Below, piece after piece: positions 1 to 5,991 of a DNA stretch of 5,991 bases; within the stretch, counting starts at the first letter, position 1; each line of letters opens with the position of its first letter. The stretch covers positions 1-5,991 of the forward strand of contig JAFAFR010000088.1 of the NCBI GenBank assembly GCA_023423405.1, given 5' to 3'. The notes under the pieces are model-generated. The model did no database searches and was not told where the DNA came from. It saw only the letters and a list, made by a program, of their open reading frames with translations. Source of the stretch: Bacteroidota bacterium. Its GTDB lineage: Bacteria; Bacteroidota; Bacteroidia; Chitinophagales; Chitinophagaceae. A program made the position numbers and the translations under genes.

Positions 1-108
1 TCACTTGGATGTGCTGGCGGCTTCGAAGCTGGGCCTAGACCAAGTGCTCAGCGGACCGCCCATGGAAAGGCGCAGCCCTCCCCTACCCTCGACAAACATC
101 CCTAACCG

Positions 109-735
109 TTACAACTCGATAATTCCTCGTCGCGCTGCAACGGTCACTGCATGGGTACGGTCTGCAACAAGCAACTTCGCGAATATGCTCTTCAGATGCC
201 CTTTGACCGTCTCTTCCGATACGCCCAGCTCGGAAGCCACCTGCTTGTTCGCTTGACCGACAGCCACCAGCCGCAGGACTGCGATCTCGCGCTCGGTCAG
301 CGCATCCTCGACGACATGTTGTGCGATCTCCCCGGCAACGTCCCGGTGGACATGGCGTTGCCCCCCATGCACGTTGCGGATCGCATCGATCATTTCGGTG
401 CGTAGACTGCTCTTCAGGAGGTAACCCGAGGCACCCGCCTTCAGCGCCCGGATGGCGTGCGCGTCGCCTGCATACGTCGTCAGCACGATGATGCGGGCCG
501 CGGGATCCGCCTCGCGAATCCCGACGATCGCTTCCACGCCGCCCATGCGTGGCATCTGCAGGTCCATCAAGGTTACGTCGGGACGCAGAACCCGGTACCG
601 CTCGATGGCCTCGATACCGTCGCACGCCGACCCGACCATCTCCATGTCGGTCTGGTTCTCGAGAATGGCGGTCACGCCGTCGCGGAGCACGGGATGGTCG
701 TCGACCACCAGGACGCGGATCACGGGCCTTTCCAT
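109..735 (-). CDS. NarL/FixJ-family two-component response regulator
   Basis: A 208-residue cytoplasmic DNA-binding response regulator, the usual length for the NarL/FixJ family. The receiver domain covers about residues 5-120. It shows the acidic pair D12-D13, the phosphoacceptor D58 in the motif LMDLQMP, T86 in VLTTY, and the conserved K108 at the end of GASGYLLK. A LuxR-type helix-turn-helix covers about 144-206, beginning LTEREIAVLRL, with the recognition region VSEETVKGHLKSIFAKL. The ATG at 735 is preceded by GAGGGAG at 744-750, eight bases upstream. By family knowledge it is phosphorylated by a HisKA_3-type sensor kinase and then binds DNA as a dimer. The decayed end of such a kinase lies 15 bases upstream on the same strand, so it probably began as the second gene of a kinase-regulator operon. 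Its targets cannot be read from the sequence. Family assignment is secure; the present kinase partner is unknown. Confidence 0.96.
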   Translation of the reverse strand: MERPVIRVLVVDDHPVLRDGVTAILENQTDMEMVGSACDGIEAIERYRVLRPDVTLMDLQMPRMGGVEAIVGIREADPAARIIVLTTYAGDAHAIRALKAGASGYLLKSSLRTEMIDAIRNVHGGQRHVHRDVAGEIAQHVVEDALTEREIAVLRLVAVGQANKQVASELGVSEETVKGHLKSIFAKLLVADRTHAVTVAARRGIIEL

Positions 736-743
736 CTTTCGAA

Positions 744-750
744 CTCCCTC
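744..750 (-). promoter_or_regulatory. Ribosome binding site of the response regulator
   Basis: GAGGGAG on the minus strand ends eight bases before the ATG at 735. It directly follows the TGA (753-751) that closes the decayed kinase. This stop-then-ribosome-site arrangement is what a translationally coupled kinase-regulator operon looks like. It supports the ATG at 735 over the GTG four codons further in. Confidence 0.65.
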
Positions 751-957
751 TCAGGAAACACGCGATCGGGGCGCGCCGGGGACATCCACCAGGAGAATGC
801 CGACCTGGTCCACGGGACCAGGTCGTCGTTCAGATCACCGCCGATGCAAAGCCTGCCGCTGATGTGCTCGGCGTGTTCGCGCAAGCCGATCATACCGTAG
901 TGCCCTGCCTTCTCGCCGCGCCGCGGTCGGGTGGGAGAAGTCCGACCCGTCTGGGGC
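751..957 (-). pseudogene. Remnant of a histidine kinase C-terminus (HATPase_c), frameshifted and truncated
   Basis: On the minus strand, the frame that ends at the TGA 753-751 reads APDGSDFSHPTAARREG at about 957-907, which resembles a damaged G1 box (DDGxGF). Homology then moves to another frame at 905-840, reading GHYGMIGLREHAEHISGRL. This closely matches the G2 box of the intact kinase in this window (GHWGVIGMRERAEEIDAHL). It then returns to the first frame and reads about 831-754 as RRPGPVDQVGILLVDVPGAP, the place of the G3 strand and C-terminus. Removing one base near 906 would join REG to GHYG in the normal family arrangement. A compensating indel falls near 831-842. A TAA at 960-958 lies in the original frame. 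No N box, phosphoacceptor helix or sensor domain is recognisable further upstream, where ridA begins on the other strand. The gene ended 15 bases before the response regulator, so it was probably its cognate kinase. A sequencing error is unlikely to explain two indels, a stop and a truncation together. Confidence 0.72.
801..825. repeat. Perfect 11-bp inverted repeat with 3-base loop
   Basis: CGACCTGGTCC (801-811) and GGACCAGGTCG (815-825) are exact reverse complements separated by ACG. Transcribed from either strand this gives a strong GC-rich hairpin. No T-run follows on either strand, so it is not a typical intrinsic terminator. It lies inside the kinase remnant, where the conserved G3 motif (GxGT) is disturbed to GPVD. 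It lies 66 bases upstream of the response regulator start. It could be a leader hairpin or a mutational product; the structure is certain, the function is not known. Confidence 0.6.
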
Positions 958-1081
958 TTACGCGCGTATCCAGCTGGCTGCAGCCTTGTATGGCGCGGCG
1001 CGCCGTGTCCACCCGGGACATGCATACAACCCACTACATCCAGGCCCGTTCTCTCGCTCCACTTCATAACAGGAACACAGA
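958..1081. other. Spacer upstream of ridA; no gene recognised
   Basis: With the kinase remnant, this fills the 346-base gap between the two divergent starts. No frame on either strand gives a recognisable protein; the minus-strand open frame that crosses it is only the remnant's shifted frame running on. It must contain the ridA promoter unless that lies within the remnant, but I see no convincing -35/-10 pair. It holds a 7-bp inverted repeat (TTGTATG at 986-992, CATACAA at 1023-1029) and a 10-bp GC palindrome (996-1005). Either could occur by chance. AGGAA at 1071-1075 is the probable ridA ribosome binding site. Confidence 0.45.
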
Positions 1082-1549
1082 ATGAGCAATCCAGACCAAA
1101 ACATCGTCAGACAGGCGGAGAGTTTCGGCGTCCCCTGGGAGGCCGCGTTCGGATATGAGCAAGCAGTCGAGCAGGATGGCGTCGTCTATCTTTCCGGTCA
1201 GCTCAGCCACGACATGGATGGCGTGCTGGTCGCCCCTGCCGCGCTGGATGCCGCAGGCGTTCCGGTCGACTTTTCGAGTACCGAGGCGCAGATCCGACGC
1301 ACCTACGAGAACGCGATCGATCTGCTCACGCGGTTCGATGCCACCCTGGACGATGTCGTCGAAGAGACGGTCTTCGTGATCGACATGGACAGCGCATTTC
1401 CGGCCGTGGCCAAGGTGCGCAAGGAGATGTACGGAACCGCCAGGCCGCAGGTCGCAAGCAGCATCGTCGCCGTTTCGCGCCTGGCGCTGCCAGAGCAACT
1501 GGTAGAGATTTCGTTTCGCGCCGTCCCCAATCGTCGACGCGGCGATTGA
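1082..1549 (+). CDS. Rid family (YjgF/YER057c/UK114) protein lacking the catalytic arginine
   Basis: A 155-residue cytoplasmic protein, slightly longer than the roughly 130 residues of classical RidA. It shows family hallmarks: VVYLSGQLSHD (34-44), a helix with QIRRTYENAIDLL (70-82), LDDVVEETVFVIDM (89-102), and the C-terminal stretch RPQVASSIVAVSRLALP with LVEISFRAV. Classical RidA hydrolyses reactive enamine/imine intermediates made by PLP enzymes, using an arginine in the motif PARSCVEV. Aligning that motif to VASSIVAV puts Ser126 at the arginine position, while the downstream glutamate is retained (E142). It therefore belongs with the Rid subfamilies that lack the arginine, and 2-iminoacid deaminase activity should not be assumed. 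The ATG at 1082 has AGGAA seven bases upstream. The GST gene follows after 64 bases on the same strand, suggesting co-transcription. Family is sure; substrate unknown. Confidence 0.92.
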   Translation: MSNPDQNIVRQAESFGVPWEAAFGYEQAVEQDGVVYLSGQLSHDMDGVLVAPAALDAAGVPVDFSSTEAQIRRTYENAIDLLTRFDATLDDVVEETVFVIDMDSAFPAVAKVRKEMYGTARPQVASSIVAVSRLALPEQLVEISFRAVPNRRRGD

Positions 1550-1600
1550 CCGACGCCTTGTCTACGTCTCCGCGCCAGCCCCGACGCAGGCGAAACTATT

Positions 1601-1606
1601 GAGGAG
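1601..1606 (+). promoter_or_regulatory. Ribosome binding site that fixes the GST start
   Basis: GAGGAG at 1601-1606 lies seven bases before the ATG at 1614, an ideal position. An in-frame TTG at 1599 overlaps this site and would add five residues. The ATG is preferred because it has the spacing and gives the normal GST N-terminus. Confidence 0.8.
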
Positions 1607-1613
1607 AATTCCC

Positions 1614-2240
1614 ATGCCGACACTCTATACGATGCCCGAAACCTGTTCGCTGTCGCCCAATATTGCCGTGGCTTGGCTTGACGCGCCGATCGGGGTTCAC
1701 AACATCGCCTATGGCGATCAGAAGAAGGACGACTATCTCGCCATCAACTCCAAGGGGCAGGTTCCAGCCGTGCGGTTCGATGACGGCGACGTACTGACCG
1801 AAGCGGCGGCAATCCTGGCATGGCTTGGCAGCACCTATGGAAGCACGGGCCACGCCGGTGACACGCGACTCGTGCGCAGGGAAGCCGAAGCCCTGGCCTA
1901 TATGACCTCGGAAGTGCACGCAGCCTATGGTGGTCACTTCAATACCGGGAAGTTCGCCGACAGCGCAGCCGCCCAGAAGGAAGTCAGGCTCAAGACCTAT
2001 GACAAGCTCGCAGGGCATTACCTGAGGATGGACGAAACACTTGCTGCGAACGGCGGCGAATGGTACCTGGGCCAGCGTTCCCTTGCCGACACTTTCCTGT
2101 ATGTGTTGATGCGCTGGATCGGGAAGACTCCACTGTCAATCGATACCTACCCGGCGTTGAAGGCGTTCCGCGCGCGAATGGAAGCCGATGAAGGCGTGAA
2201 GCTGGCGCTCGCGCGCCAGTCGATGGAGCCGATCGGATGA
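1614..2240 (+). CDS. Glutathione S-transferase, bacterial beta-class-like
   Basis: A 208-residue protein of standard GST length, cytoplasmic. The N-terminal thioredoxin-like domain starts LYTMPETCSLSPNIAVAW. C11 sits where beta-class enzymes have their glutathione-interacting cysteine. KGQVPAV (47-53) carries the cis-proline P51, and LTEAAAI (61-67) is the gamma-glutamyl binding motif with E63. The helical C-terminal domain includes SEVHAAYGGHF (99-109), whose H102 matches the conserved beta-class histidine. SLADTF (156-161) is the N-capping box with D159. By family, it would conjugate glutathione to electrophiles or use it as a reductant or in isomerisation; the actual substrate cannot be told. 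It follows the Rid gene on the same strand and probably shares its transcript. The linkage to a gene for handling reactive metabolites fits a detoxification role, which is inference. Confidence 0.93.
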   Translation: MPTLYTMPETCSLSPNIAVAWLDAPIGVHNIAYGDQKKDDYLAINSKGQVPAVRFDDGDVLTEAAAILAWLGSTYGSTGHAGDTRLVRREAEALAYMTSEVHAAYGGHFNTGKFADSAAAQKEVRLKTYDKLAGHYLRMDETLAANGGEWYLGQRSLADTFLYVLMRWIGKTPLSIDTYPALKAFRARMEADEGVKLALARQSMEPIG

Positions 2241-2373
2241 TTGACGATGCCTGGTGAGAGGTGCGGCTTGGGCCATCGCGCTATGCTCGGCGAACCGCTC
2301 GGCACCTGCCCCAGAGGGCGCCATGCCAGGACAGAAGGCTCCGAAGACCTGTCGGGATGGTCCGGGAAGCGCC

Positions 2374-5300
2374 ATGTGCCGTTTCGCCGCGATGGTCTTG
2401 GCGTTGCTTGTGCTCCCGCTGCCGTCCCTTACCCTGGCCAGTGACGACCACGACCTACCTCGCTTCGAGCATACGAGCTGGACGCCCAAGGAGGGAGTCC
2501 CGGGCCAGGTTTCCAGCCTGGCGCAGACGACGGATGGCTACTTGTGGCTGGCAACCGGTCGGACCCTGTTCCGGTACGACGGTTTCCTGTTCGAACGCTT
2601 CCAGACTGCCAAAGGCGATCCGTTTCCCGAAGTCTCGGCACTGGTTGCGCATCCAGACAGCTCACTCTGGATCGGCTTGCGCGATGGTGGCCTGATACGG
2701 CTGTCGAACGGCCAAGCGCGTCCATTCGGTATCGCCCAGGGCGTGCCGGCGGGTATTCCCTACGACCTGGCAATCGACCTCAGTGGAAACGTGGTGGCCG
2801 CAATAGGCGATCACCTGGTGACGGGCGGCGAAGACGGCTGGCGAATCCATCTGCTTTCGGGCGTGGAGGATGGCCCAAAAATCCGCAGTGTCCTTGTGGA
2901 TCGCGCCGGCGGTACGTGGGCTGGCGGTGCCGGGCTCTGGCATCGTCCCCCCGGCCATTCCGACTTCACTCTTTCCGTCGTTCCGGTTCATGGGGTCAGC
3001 GCATTGGCTCAGGCCCCGGACGGGACGGTCTGGGCAGCCGAATCGACATCGGGAACGATCCTTCCGGTGACGTCCTCGCGTGCGGAGGCGGTGTCGGACC
3101 GTGGACATTCCCATCTCACCTCCGCCCTGGTCTTTGACGAGGAGGGGGGGCTCTGGATCGGCACGACGGGGGATGGCATCCACTATGCGCCCTCCCCCGG
3201 TTTGAGTTCCGATCTGGATTCGTCAAGATCAGCTGCCGCCAATGGCCTCAGCGGGAGGGTCGTTGGAAGCGCGCTCAGGGATCGCGAAGGCAATCTGTGG
3301 TTCGGCACCAACGTGGGTCTGGACAGGTTTCGCGAATCCCATCTGGTCAAAGCCGGATTCCCGGATGCCGCCTACAATTTTGCACTGGCCATCGATTCCG
3401 ACCGTGCGGTCTGGGCCGGGTCAATGAATCGGAATGCGATGCGCCTCGAGGGTGGAAATCTAACCACATCACAGGTGCCCTATCCGGTCACGGTTGCCCA
3501 CCGCAATCCCGCTGGCCAGGTCTGGCTTGCGGGGCCGAGTGGATTCTGGCGAAGCCGCGGCGCGGAGATGGAACGCATCATGGACCTCCCGGATGGCGTC
3601 GACCCTTCCCCCGTGGTGCGCGCAATCGTGGAGGATGGCGAGGGAAGACTGTGGGCGTCCATCGACCAGCGCGGACTTTACCTGTGGGATGGCGGCGCCT
3701 GGTCGCTGGAGCCTGTTCAAGGCGCCCTGCCCTCGCAGAGGATGCCGGTGCGCGCGGAGCTGGACCGCGAGGGACAGCCATGGTTCGGATATAGGGATAA
3801 TCTCCTGGTCAGCGTGCAGGATGGGCAGGTTCTCCGCTGGGGGCGGTTGGATGGGTTGACCGTCGGCCATGTCACCGCACTGCTTTTCACGGAATCGGGG
3901 TTCTGGGTTGGCGGCTCCGATGGCCTGAGCCTGTTCAACGGCAGGTCTTTTGTTCCTTTGCAGTTTGCTGGCGGATTTCGCCCCACCGGGCTCCACGGCC
4001 TGGTGGAGACAACCACAGGCGAATTGTGGCTGCATGGGAACGAGGGATTGATTCGCGTAGGGGCCAACCAGATCGCCCGGTTCCTCAAAGACCCGACGTA
4101 TCAGGTGGAACCCAAGGTGCTGGGACCGCTGGGGCCGCTGGTGCCACTCGCCGATGACATCTGGCAACTCCGGCCACTTCCGACCGCCCTGGCCAGTGGG
4201 GATGGAAGCATCTGGATCGCGACCAGCGTCGGGGTTCGCCGCGTGGATCCACGGCGCGTCGCCACCGCCGAGCCTACGCCCCCAGCTCATGTCCTTTCAG
4301 TACGCGCCGATGGTGGCCAGATCCACGCGGAGTCGGGTGCGGTATTGCCCAAGTTGGCGCGCCGGGTCGTCGTCGCCTATACCGCCACGGGGCTCAAGTC
4401 ACCGGAGGCGCTGCGATTTCGCTACCGCCTTCGCGGCTATGACGATGTGTGGCGCCAACCGGTCAGCGCCCGTGAGGCCTCCTATGTTGGTCTTTCACCT
4501 GGCCGCTATGTTTTCGAGCTGTCCGCGGCCTACGGCGAGGGCCCGTGGGGTCCTCCCGATTCGATGCAGTTCGAGATACCTCCAGCGCTGCATCAGACCA
4601 AGATGTTCCTTGCAGCATGCGCAACCTTCGTGATCCTGTTGCTATGGATCGCGTTCCGCATGCGGGATCGACACATTGCCAAGGGATTGCTTGCACGCCT
4701 TGAAGAGCGGCATCGCGAACGGGATCGCATTGCCCGTGAACTGCACGACACGCTGTTGCAGAGTGTGCAGGGACTGATGCTTCGATTCCACGCCGCGTCC
4801 GACAAGCTTCCGGCAGACGCACCAGCTCGCAAAGCCCTGGAACTCGCTTTGGGCCAGGCCGATGAAGTCATGGTCGAAGGCAGGGATCGGGTAATCGATC
4901 TCCGGATTCGACAACGTCAGTCGGGCGGCATCCTCGAGGCCATGGAAGCGGTCGGTACGGAACTGGCGGCCGTCCATGGCGCGCAGTTCCGGATCGTCTC
5001 CCGGGGCAAGCTTCCACCGTTGCCCACCGGGGTCGAAGAGGAACTCTTCCGAATCGCTCGGGAAGCGCTCATCAATGCCTTCCGGCACGCCAATGCGAGT
5101 CTGATCGAGACTGAGGTGAGCAGCGACCATGACGGAGTGCGCCTGCGCATTCGTGACGACGGCGAAGGCGTGCCATCCGCTGTGATCCAGCGCAGTGGGC
5201 GTGCCGGACACTGGGGGGTCATCGGCATGCGGGAGAGAGCCGAGGAAATCGATGCGCACCTAGAGATCCGAAGCCGCCAGGGTTCAGGTACTGAAGTCGA

Positions 5301-5382
5301 TATCCATCTTCCTCGGGAAAACCTTTCCAGCCATATCCCCGCCAATGGTGACTGGCGCCGCTGGTTCAGGTGGAAGATCTAG
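2374..5382 (+). CDS. Two-component sensor histidine kinase with 14-repeat periplasmic propeller (Reg_prop, Y_Y_Y, HisKA_3, HATPase_c)
   Basis: From the ATG at 2374 the protein has 1002 residues. Residues 1-22 form a signal peptide (MCRFAAMVLALLVLPLPSL, probable cut after TLA). About 31-630 holds 14 propeller repeats. Their key tryptophans are W58, 99, 182, 220, 261, 309, 347, 384, 427, 470, 511, 552 and 614, with V141 in the third, mostly 37-48 residues apart. That suits two seven-bladed propellers. A Y_Y_Y domain follows (about 665-735), then one membrane helix (745-761). HisKA_3 has phosphoacceptor H791 in RELHDTLLQSVQG. HATPase_c has N901 in the N box (REALINAFRHA), DDGEGV (928-933), GHWGVIGMRERA (945-956) and GSGTEV (970-975). 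All catalytic motifs look intact. It should sense a periplasmic ligand and phosphorylate a NarL-type regulator; the ligand is unknown. The same frame is open from GTG 2254, and ATG 2323 is also possible. I prefer 2374 because it gives a compact signal peptide and has GGGAAG just upstream. The last 22 residues are an extra basic tail. Confidence 0.94.
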   Translation: MCRFAAMVLALLVLPLPSLTLASDDHDLPRFEHTSWTPKEGVPGQVSSLAQTTDGYLWLATGRTLFRYDGFLFERFQTAKGDPFPEVSALVAHPDSSLWIGLRDGGLIRLSNGQARPFGIAQGVPAGIPYDLAIDLSGNVVAAIGDHLVTGGEDGWRIHLLSGVEDGPKIRSVLVDRAGGTWAGGAGLWHRPPGHSDFTLSVVPVHGVSALAQAPDGTVWAAESTSGTILPVTSSRAEAVSDRGHSHLTSALVFDEEGGLWIGTTGDGIHYAPSPGLSSDLDSSRSAAANGLSGRVVGSALRDREGNLWFGTNVGLDRFRESHLVKAGFPDAAYNFALAIDSDRAVWAGSMNRNAMRLEGGNLTTSQVPYPVTVAHRNPAGQVWLAGPSGFWRSRGAEMERIMDLPDGVDPSPVVRAIVEDGEGRLWASIDQRGLYLWDGGAWSLEPVQGALPSQRMPVRAELDREGQPWFGYRDNLLVSVQDGQVLRWGRLDGLTVGHVTALLFTESGFWVGGSDGLSLFNGRSFVPLQFAGGFRPTGLHGLVETTTGELWLHGNEGLIRVGANQIARFLKDPTYQVEPKVLGPLGPLVPLADDIWQLRPLPTALASGDGSIWIATSVGVRRVDPRRVATAEPTPPAHVLSVRADGGQIHAESGAVLPKLARRVVVAYTATGLKSPEALRFRYRLRGYDDVWRQPVSAREASYVGLSPGRYVFELSAAYGEGPWGPPDSMQFEIPPALHQTKMFLAACATFVILLLWIAFRMRDRHIAKGLLARLEERHRERDRIARELHDTLLQSVQGLMLRFHAASDKLPADAPARKALELALGQADEVMVEGRDRVIDLRIRQRQSGGILEAMEAVGTELAAVHGAQFRIVSRGKLPPLPTGVEEELFRIAREALINAFRHANASLIETEVSSDHDGVRLRIRDDGEGVPSAVIQRSGRAGHWGVIGMRERAEEIDAHLEIRSRQGSGTEVDIHLPRENLSSHIPANGDWRRWFRWKI

Positions 5383-5991
5383 AAAAGACGAGAAATCCAC
5401 TTGCGACGCCGCATCGGCGCGGAGAAGGCCAGCCCGGCTGGCAGCATCAGGGTGATTTCGGTGCCTTCGCCTGGAATGCTGTTGACCGTCAGATCACCGC
5501 CAATCCGTTTCGCACGCTTGCGCATGGCGGTCATGCCGGAATGGCCGCCCTTCTCGGCCTGCGCCAGGTTGTGTCCCGCGATCCCGACGCCACAATCACG
5601 CACCTGCACGGCCAGGTGGCTGCTTTCGAAGCCAATCGTGATGCCTGCGGCGGACGTTCGCGCGTGCTGGGCAATATTGAAGAGCGCTTCGCTGACGATC
5701 CGGGCAATTTCCGGCGCAACCGCCGGGTCCAAGGTCCGGGGCCTTCCTTCCACCACGAGGCGAATCTGAAAGGACGGGTCGAAAGGGGCGGTCGCGACGA
5801 TCTCCGTCAAGGTTGCAACCAGGTCACCCATGTCTTCGGCACGCAGGCCGTAGGCCTTGTCGCGAGCCTGAACGATCACGTCGTCGGCCGCAAGCAGCGC
5901 CTCTTCGATCTCCGCCCTCGCCCCCTGCTCGGCGGGAATTCGTTCGGCAGCCGCCTGGAAGCGGAGGATGAATCCCTGCAGGTCCTGGAGC
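5379..5991 (-). CDS. Histidine kinase C-terminal part (HisKA_3 and HATPase_c), cut by the window edge
   Basis: The frame is open from the right edge (first full codon 5990-5988) to the TAG at 5381-5379, giving 203 visible residues with no N-terminus. The GTG at 5879 is an internal codon, not a start. The visible part begins LQDLQGFILRF, matching LLQSVQGLMLRF of the neighbouring kinase, so the phosphoacceptor histidine should lie about four codons outside the window. HATPase_c motifs are visible: the N box SEALFNIAQHA, G1 as DCGVGI (D-x-G-x-G kept, second acidic residue replaced by Cys), G2 as GGHSGMTAMRKRA, and GEGTEITLMLP. A basic tail follows (SAPMRRRKWISRLF). It converges on the propeller kinase and the stops overlap. 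The sensor domain and any partner regulator are outside the window. It is a paralogue by architecture, but clearly diverged. Function beyond kinase/phosphatase of a NarL-type regulator cannot be stated. Confidence 0.92.
   Translation of the reverse strand, partial: LQDLQGFILRFQAAAERIPAEQGARAEIEEALLAADDVIVQARDKAYGLRAEDMGDLVATLTEIVATAPFDPSFQIRLVVEGRPRTLDPAVAPEIARIVSEALFNIAQHARTSAAGITIGFESSHLAVQVRDCGVGIAGHNLAQAEKGGHSGMTAMRKRAKRIGGDLTVNSIPGEGTEITLMLPAGLAFSAPMRRRKWISRLF

Noticed and set aside
5..256. An 83-codon plus-strand open frame at the left edge
   Set aside because: It runs antisense through the helix-turn-helix of the regulator and shows no family features. A 20-codon minus-strand frame at 1-63 is likewise too short to support.
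801..825. The inverted repeat as an intrinsic terminator
   Set aside because: Neither strand has a T-rich stretch after the stem.
452..900. Plus-strand open frames over the regulator start and the intergenic region
   Set aside because: They are antisense to the regulator receiver domain and kinase remnant, with Arg/Ser-rich composition typical of shadow frames.
720..1067. A 115-residue minus-strand open frame as an intact gene
   Set aside because: Only its GHYGMIGLREHA stretch resembles a known family; the parts before and after it are not protein-like, and the homology continues in another frame. It is a frame through a broken kinase and overlaps the regulator start.
2254..2373. GTG at 2254 as the start of the large kinase
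   Set aside because: It has no convincing ribosome site, and it would place about 40 residues before a good signal peptide. ATG 2374, or second best ATG 2323 with AGAGGG upstream, fits secretion better.
3469..4290. A 273-codon minus-strand open frame
   Set aside because: It is antisense to the propeller repeats of the kinase, has no recognisable domain and is expected in GC-rich coding DNA.
4642..5259. A 205-codon minus-strand open frame
   Set aside because: It is antisense to the kinase catalytic domain, whose motifs are all intact on the plus strand.
5379..5879. A complete 166-residue ATPase-only protein starting at GTG 5879
   Set aside because: The frame stays open to the window edge, and the upstream residues match the HisKA_3 helix of the neighbouring kinase, so this is the end of a longer kinase.

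Overview
The window is GC-rich (low 60s percent by eye) with dense, proteobacterial-looking gene packing. The propeller-type sensor kinase, NarL-type response regulator, Rid protein and small glutathione transferase together suggest a gammaproteobacterium of the Xanthomonadales/Lysobacterales kind. That assignment is an inference from gene style; no rRNA or other marker is present.

Layout, left to right. Positions 1-108 hold nothing I can assign. Positions 109-735 (minus) encode a complete NarL/FixJ-type response regulator. Immediately upstream of it in its own reading direction (751 to about 957, minus) lies the decayed C-terminal end of a histidine kinase. This remnant keeps a recognisable G2 box and C-terminus but has two mutually compensating frameshifts, an in-frame stop and no upstream part. 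Reading the other way, a Rid-family gene (1082-1549) and a glutathione S-transferase gene (1614-2240) form a probable small operon. They are followed in the same direction by a large sensor kinase (about 2374-5382). It has a signal peptide, 14 propeller repeats in the periplasm, a Y_Y_Y domain, one membrane helix, and HisKA_3 plus HATPase_c domains. A second, shorter-visible kinase of the same HisKA_3/HATPase_c type (5379 to beyond 5991, minus) converges on it; the two stop codons share one CTAG.

The window is therefore a signalling locus with one response regulator and three histidine kinase C-termini: one dead, one complete, one cut by the window edge. A two-gene metabolic or detoxification cassette sits between regulator and kinases. 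The regulator probably lost its co-transcribed kinase, and may now be served by one of the two remaining kinases or by one elsewhere; the sequence cannot decide this. I see no CRISPR array, tRNA, rRNA, insertion sequence or phage gene. I do not see a clearly new system; the best unexplained signal is the kinase remnant with its internal perfect inverted repeat.
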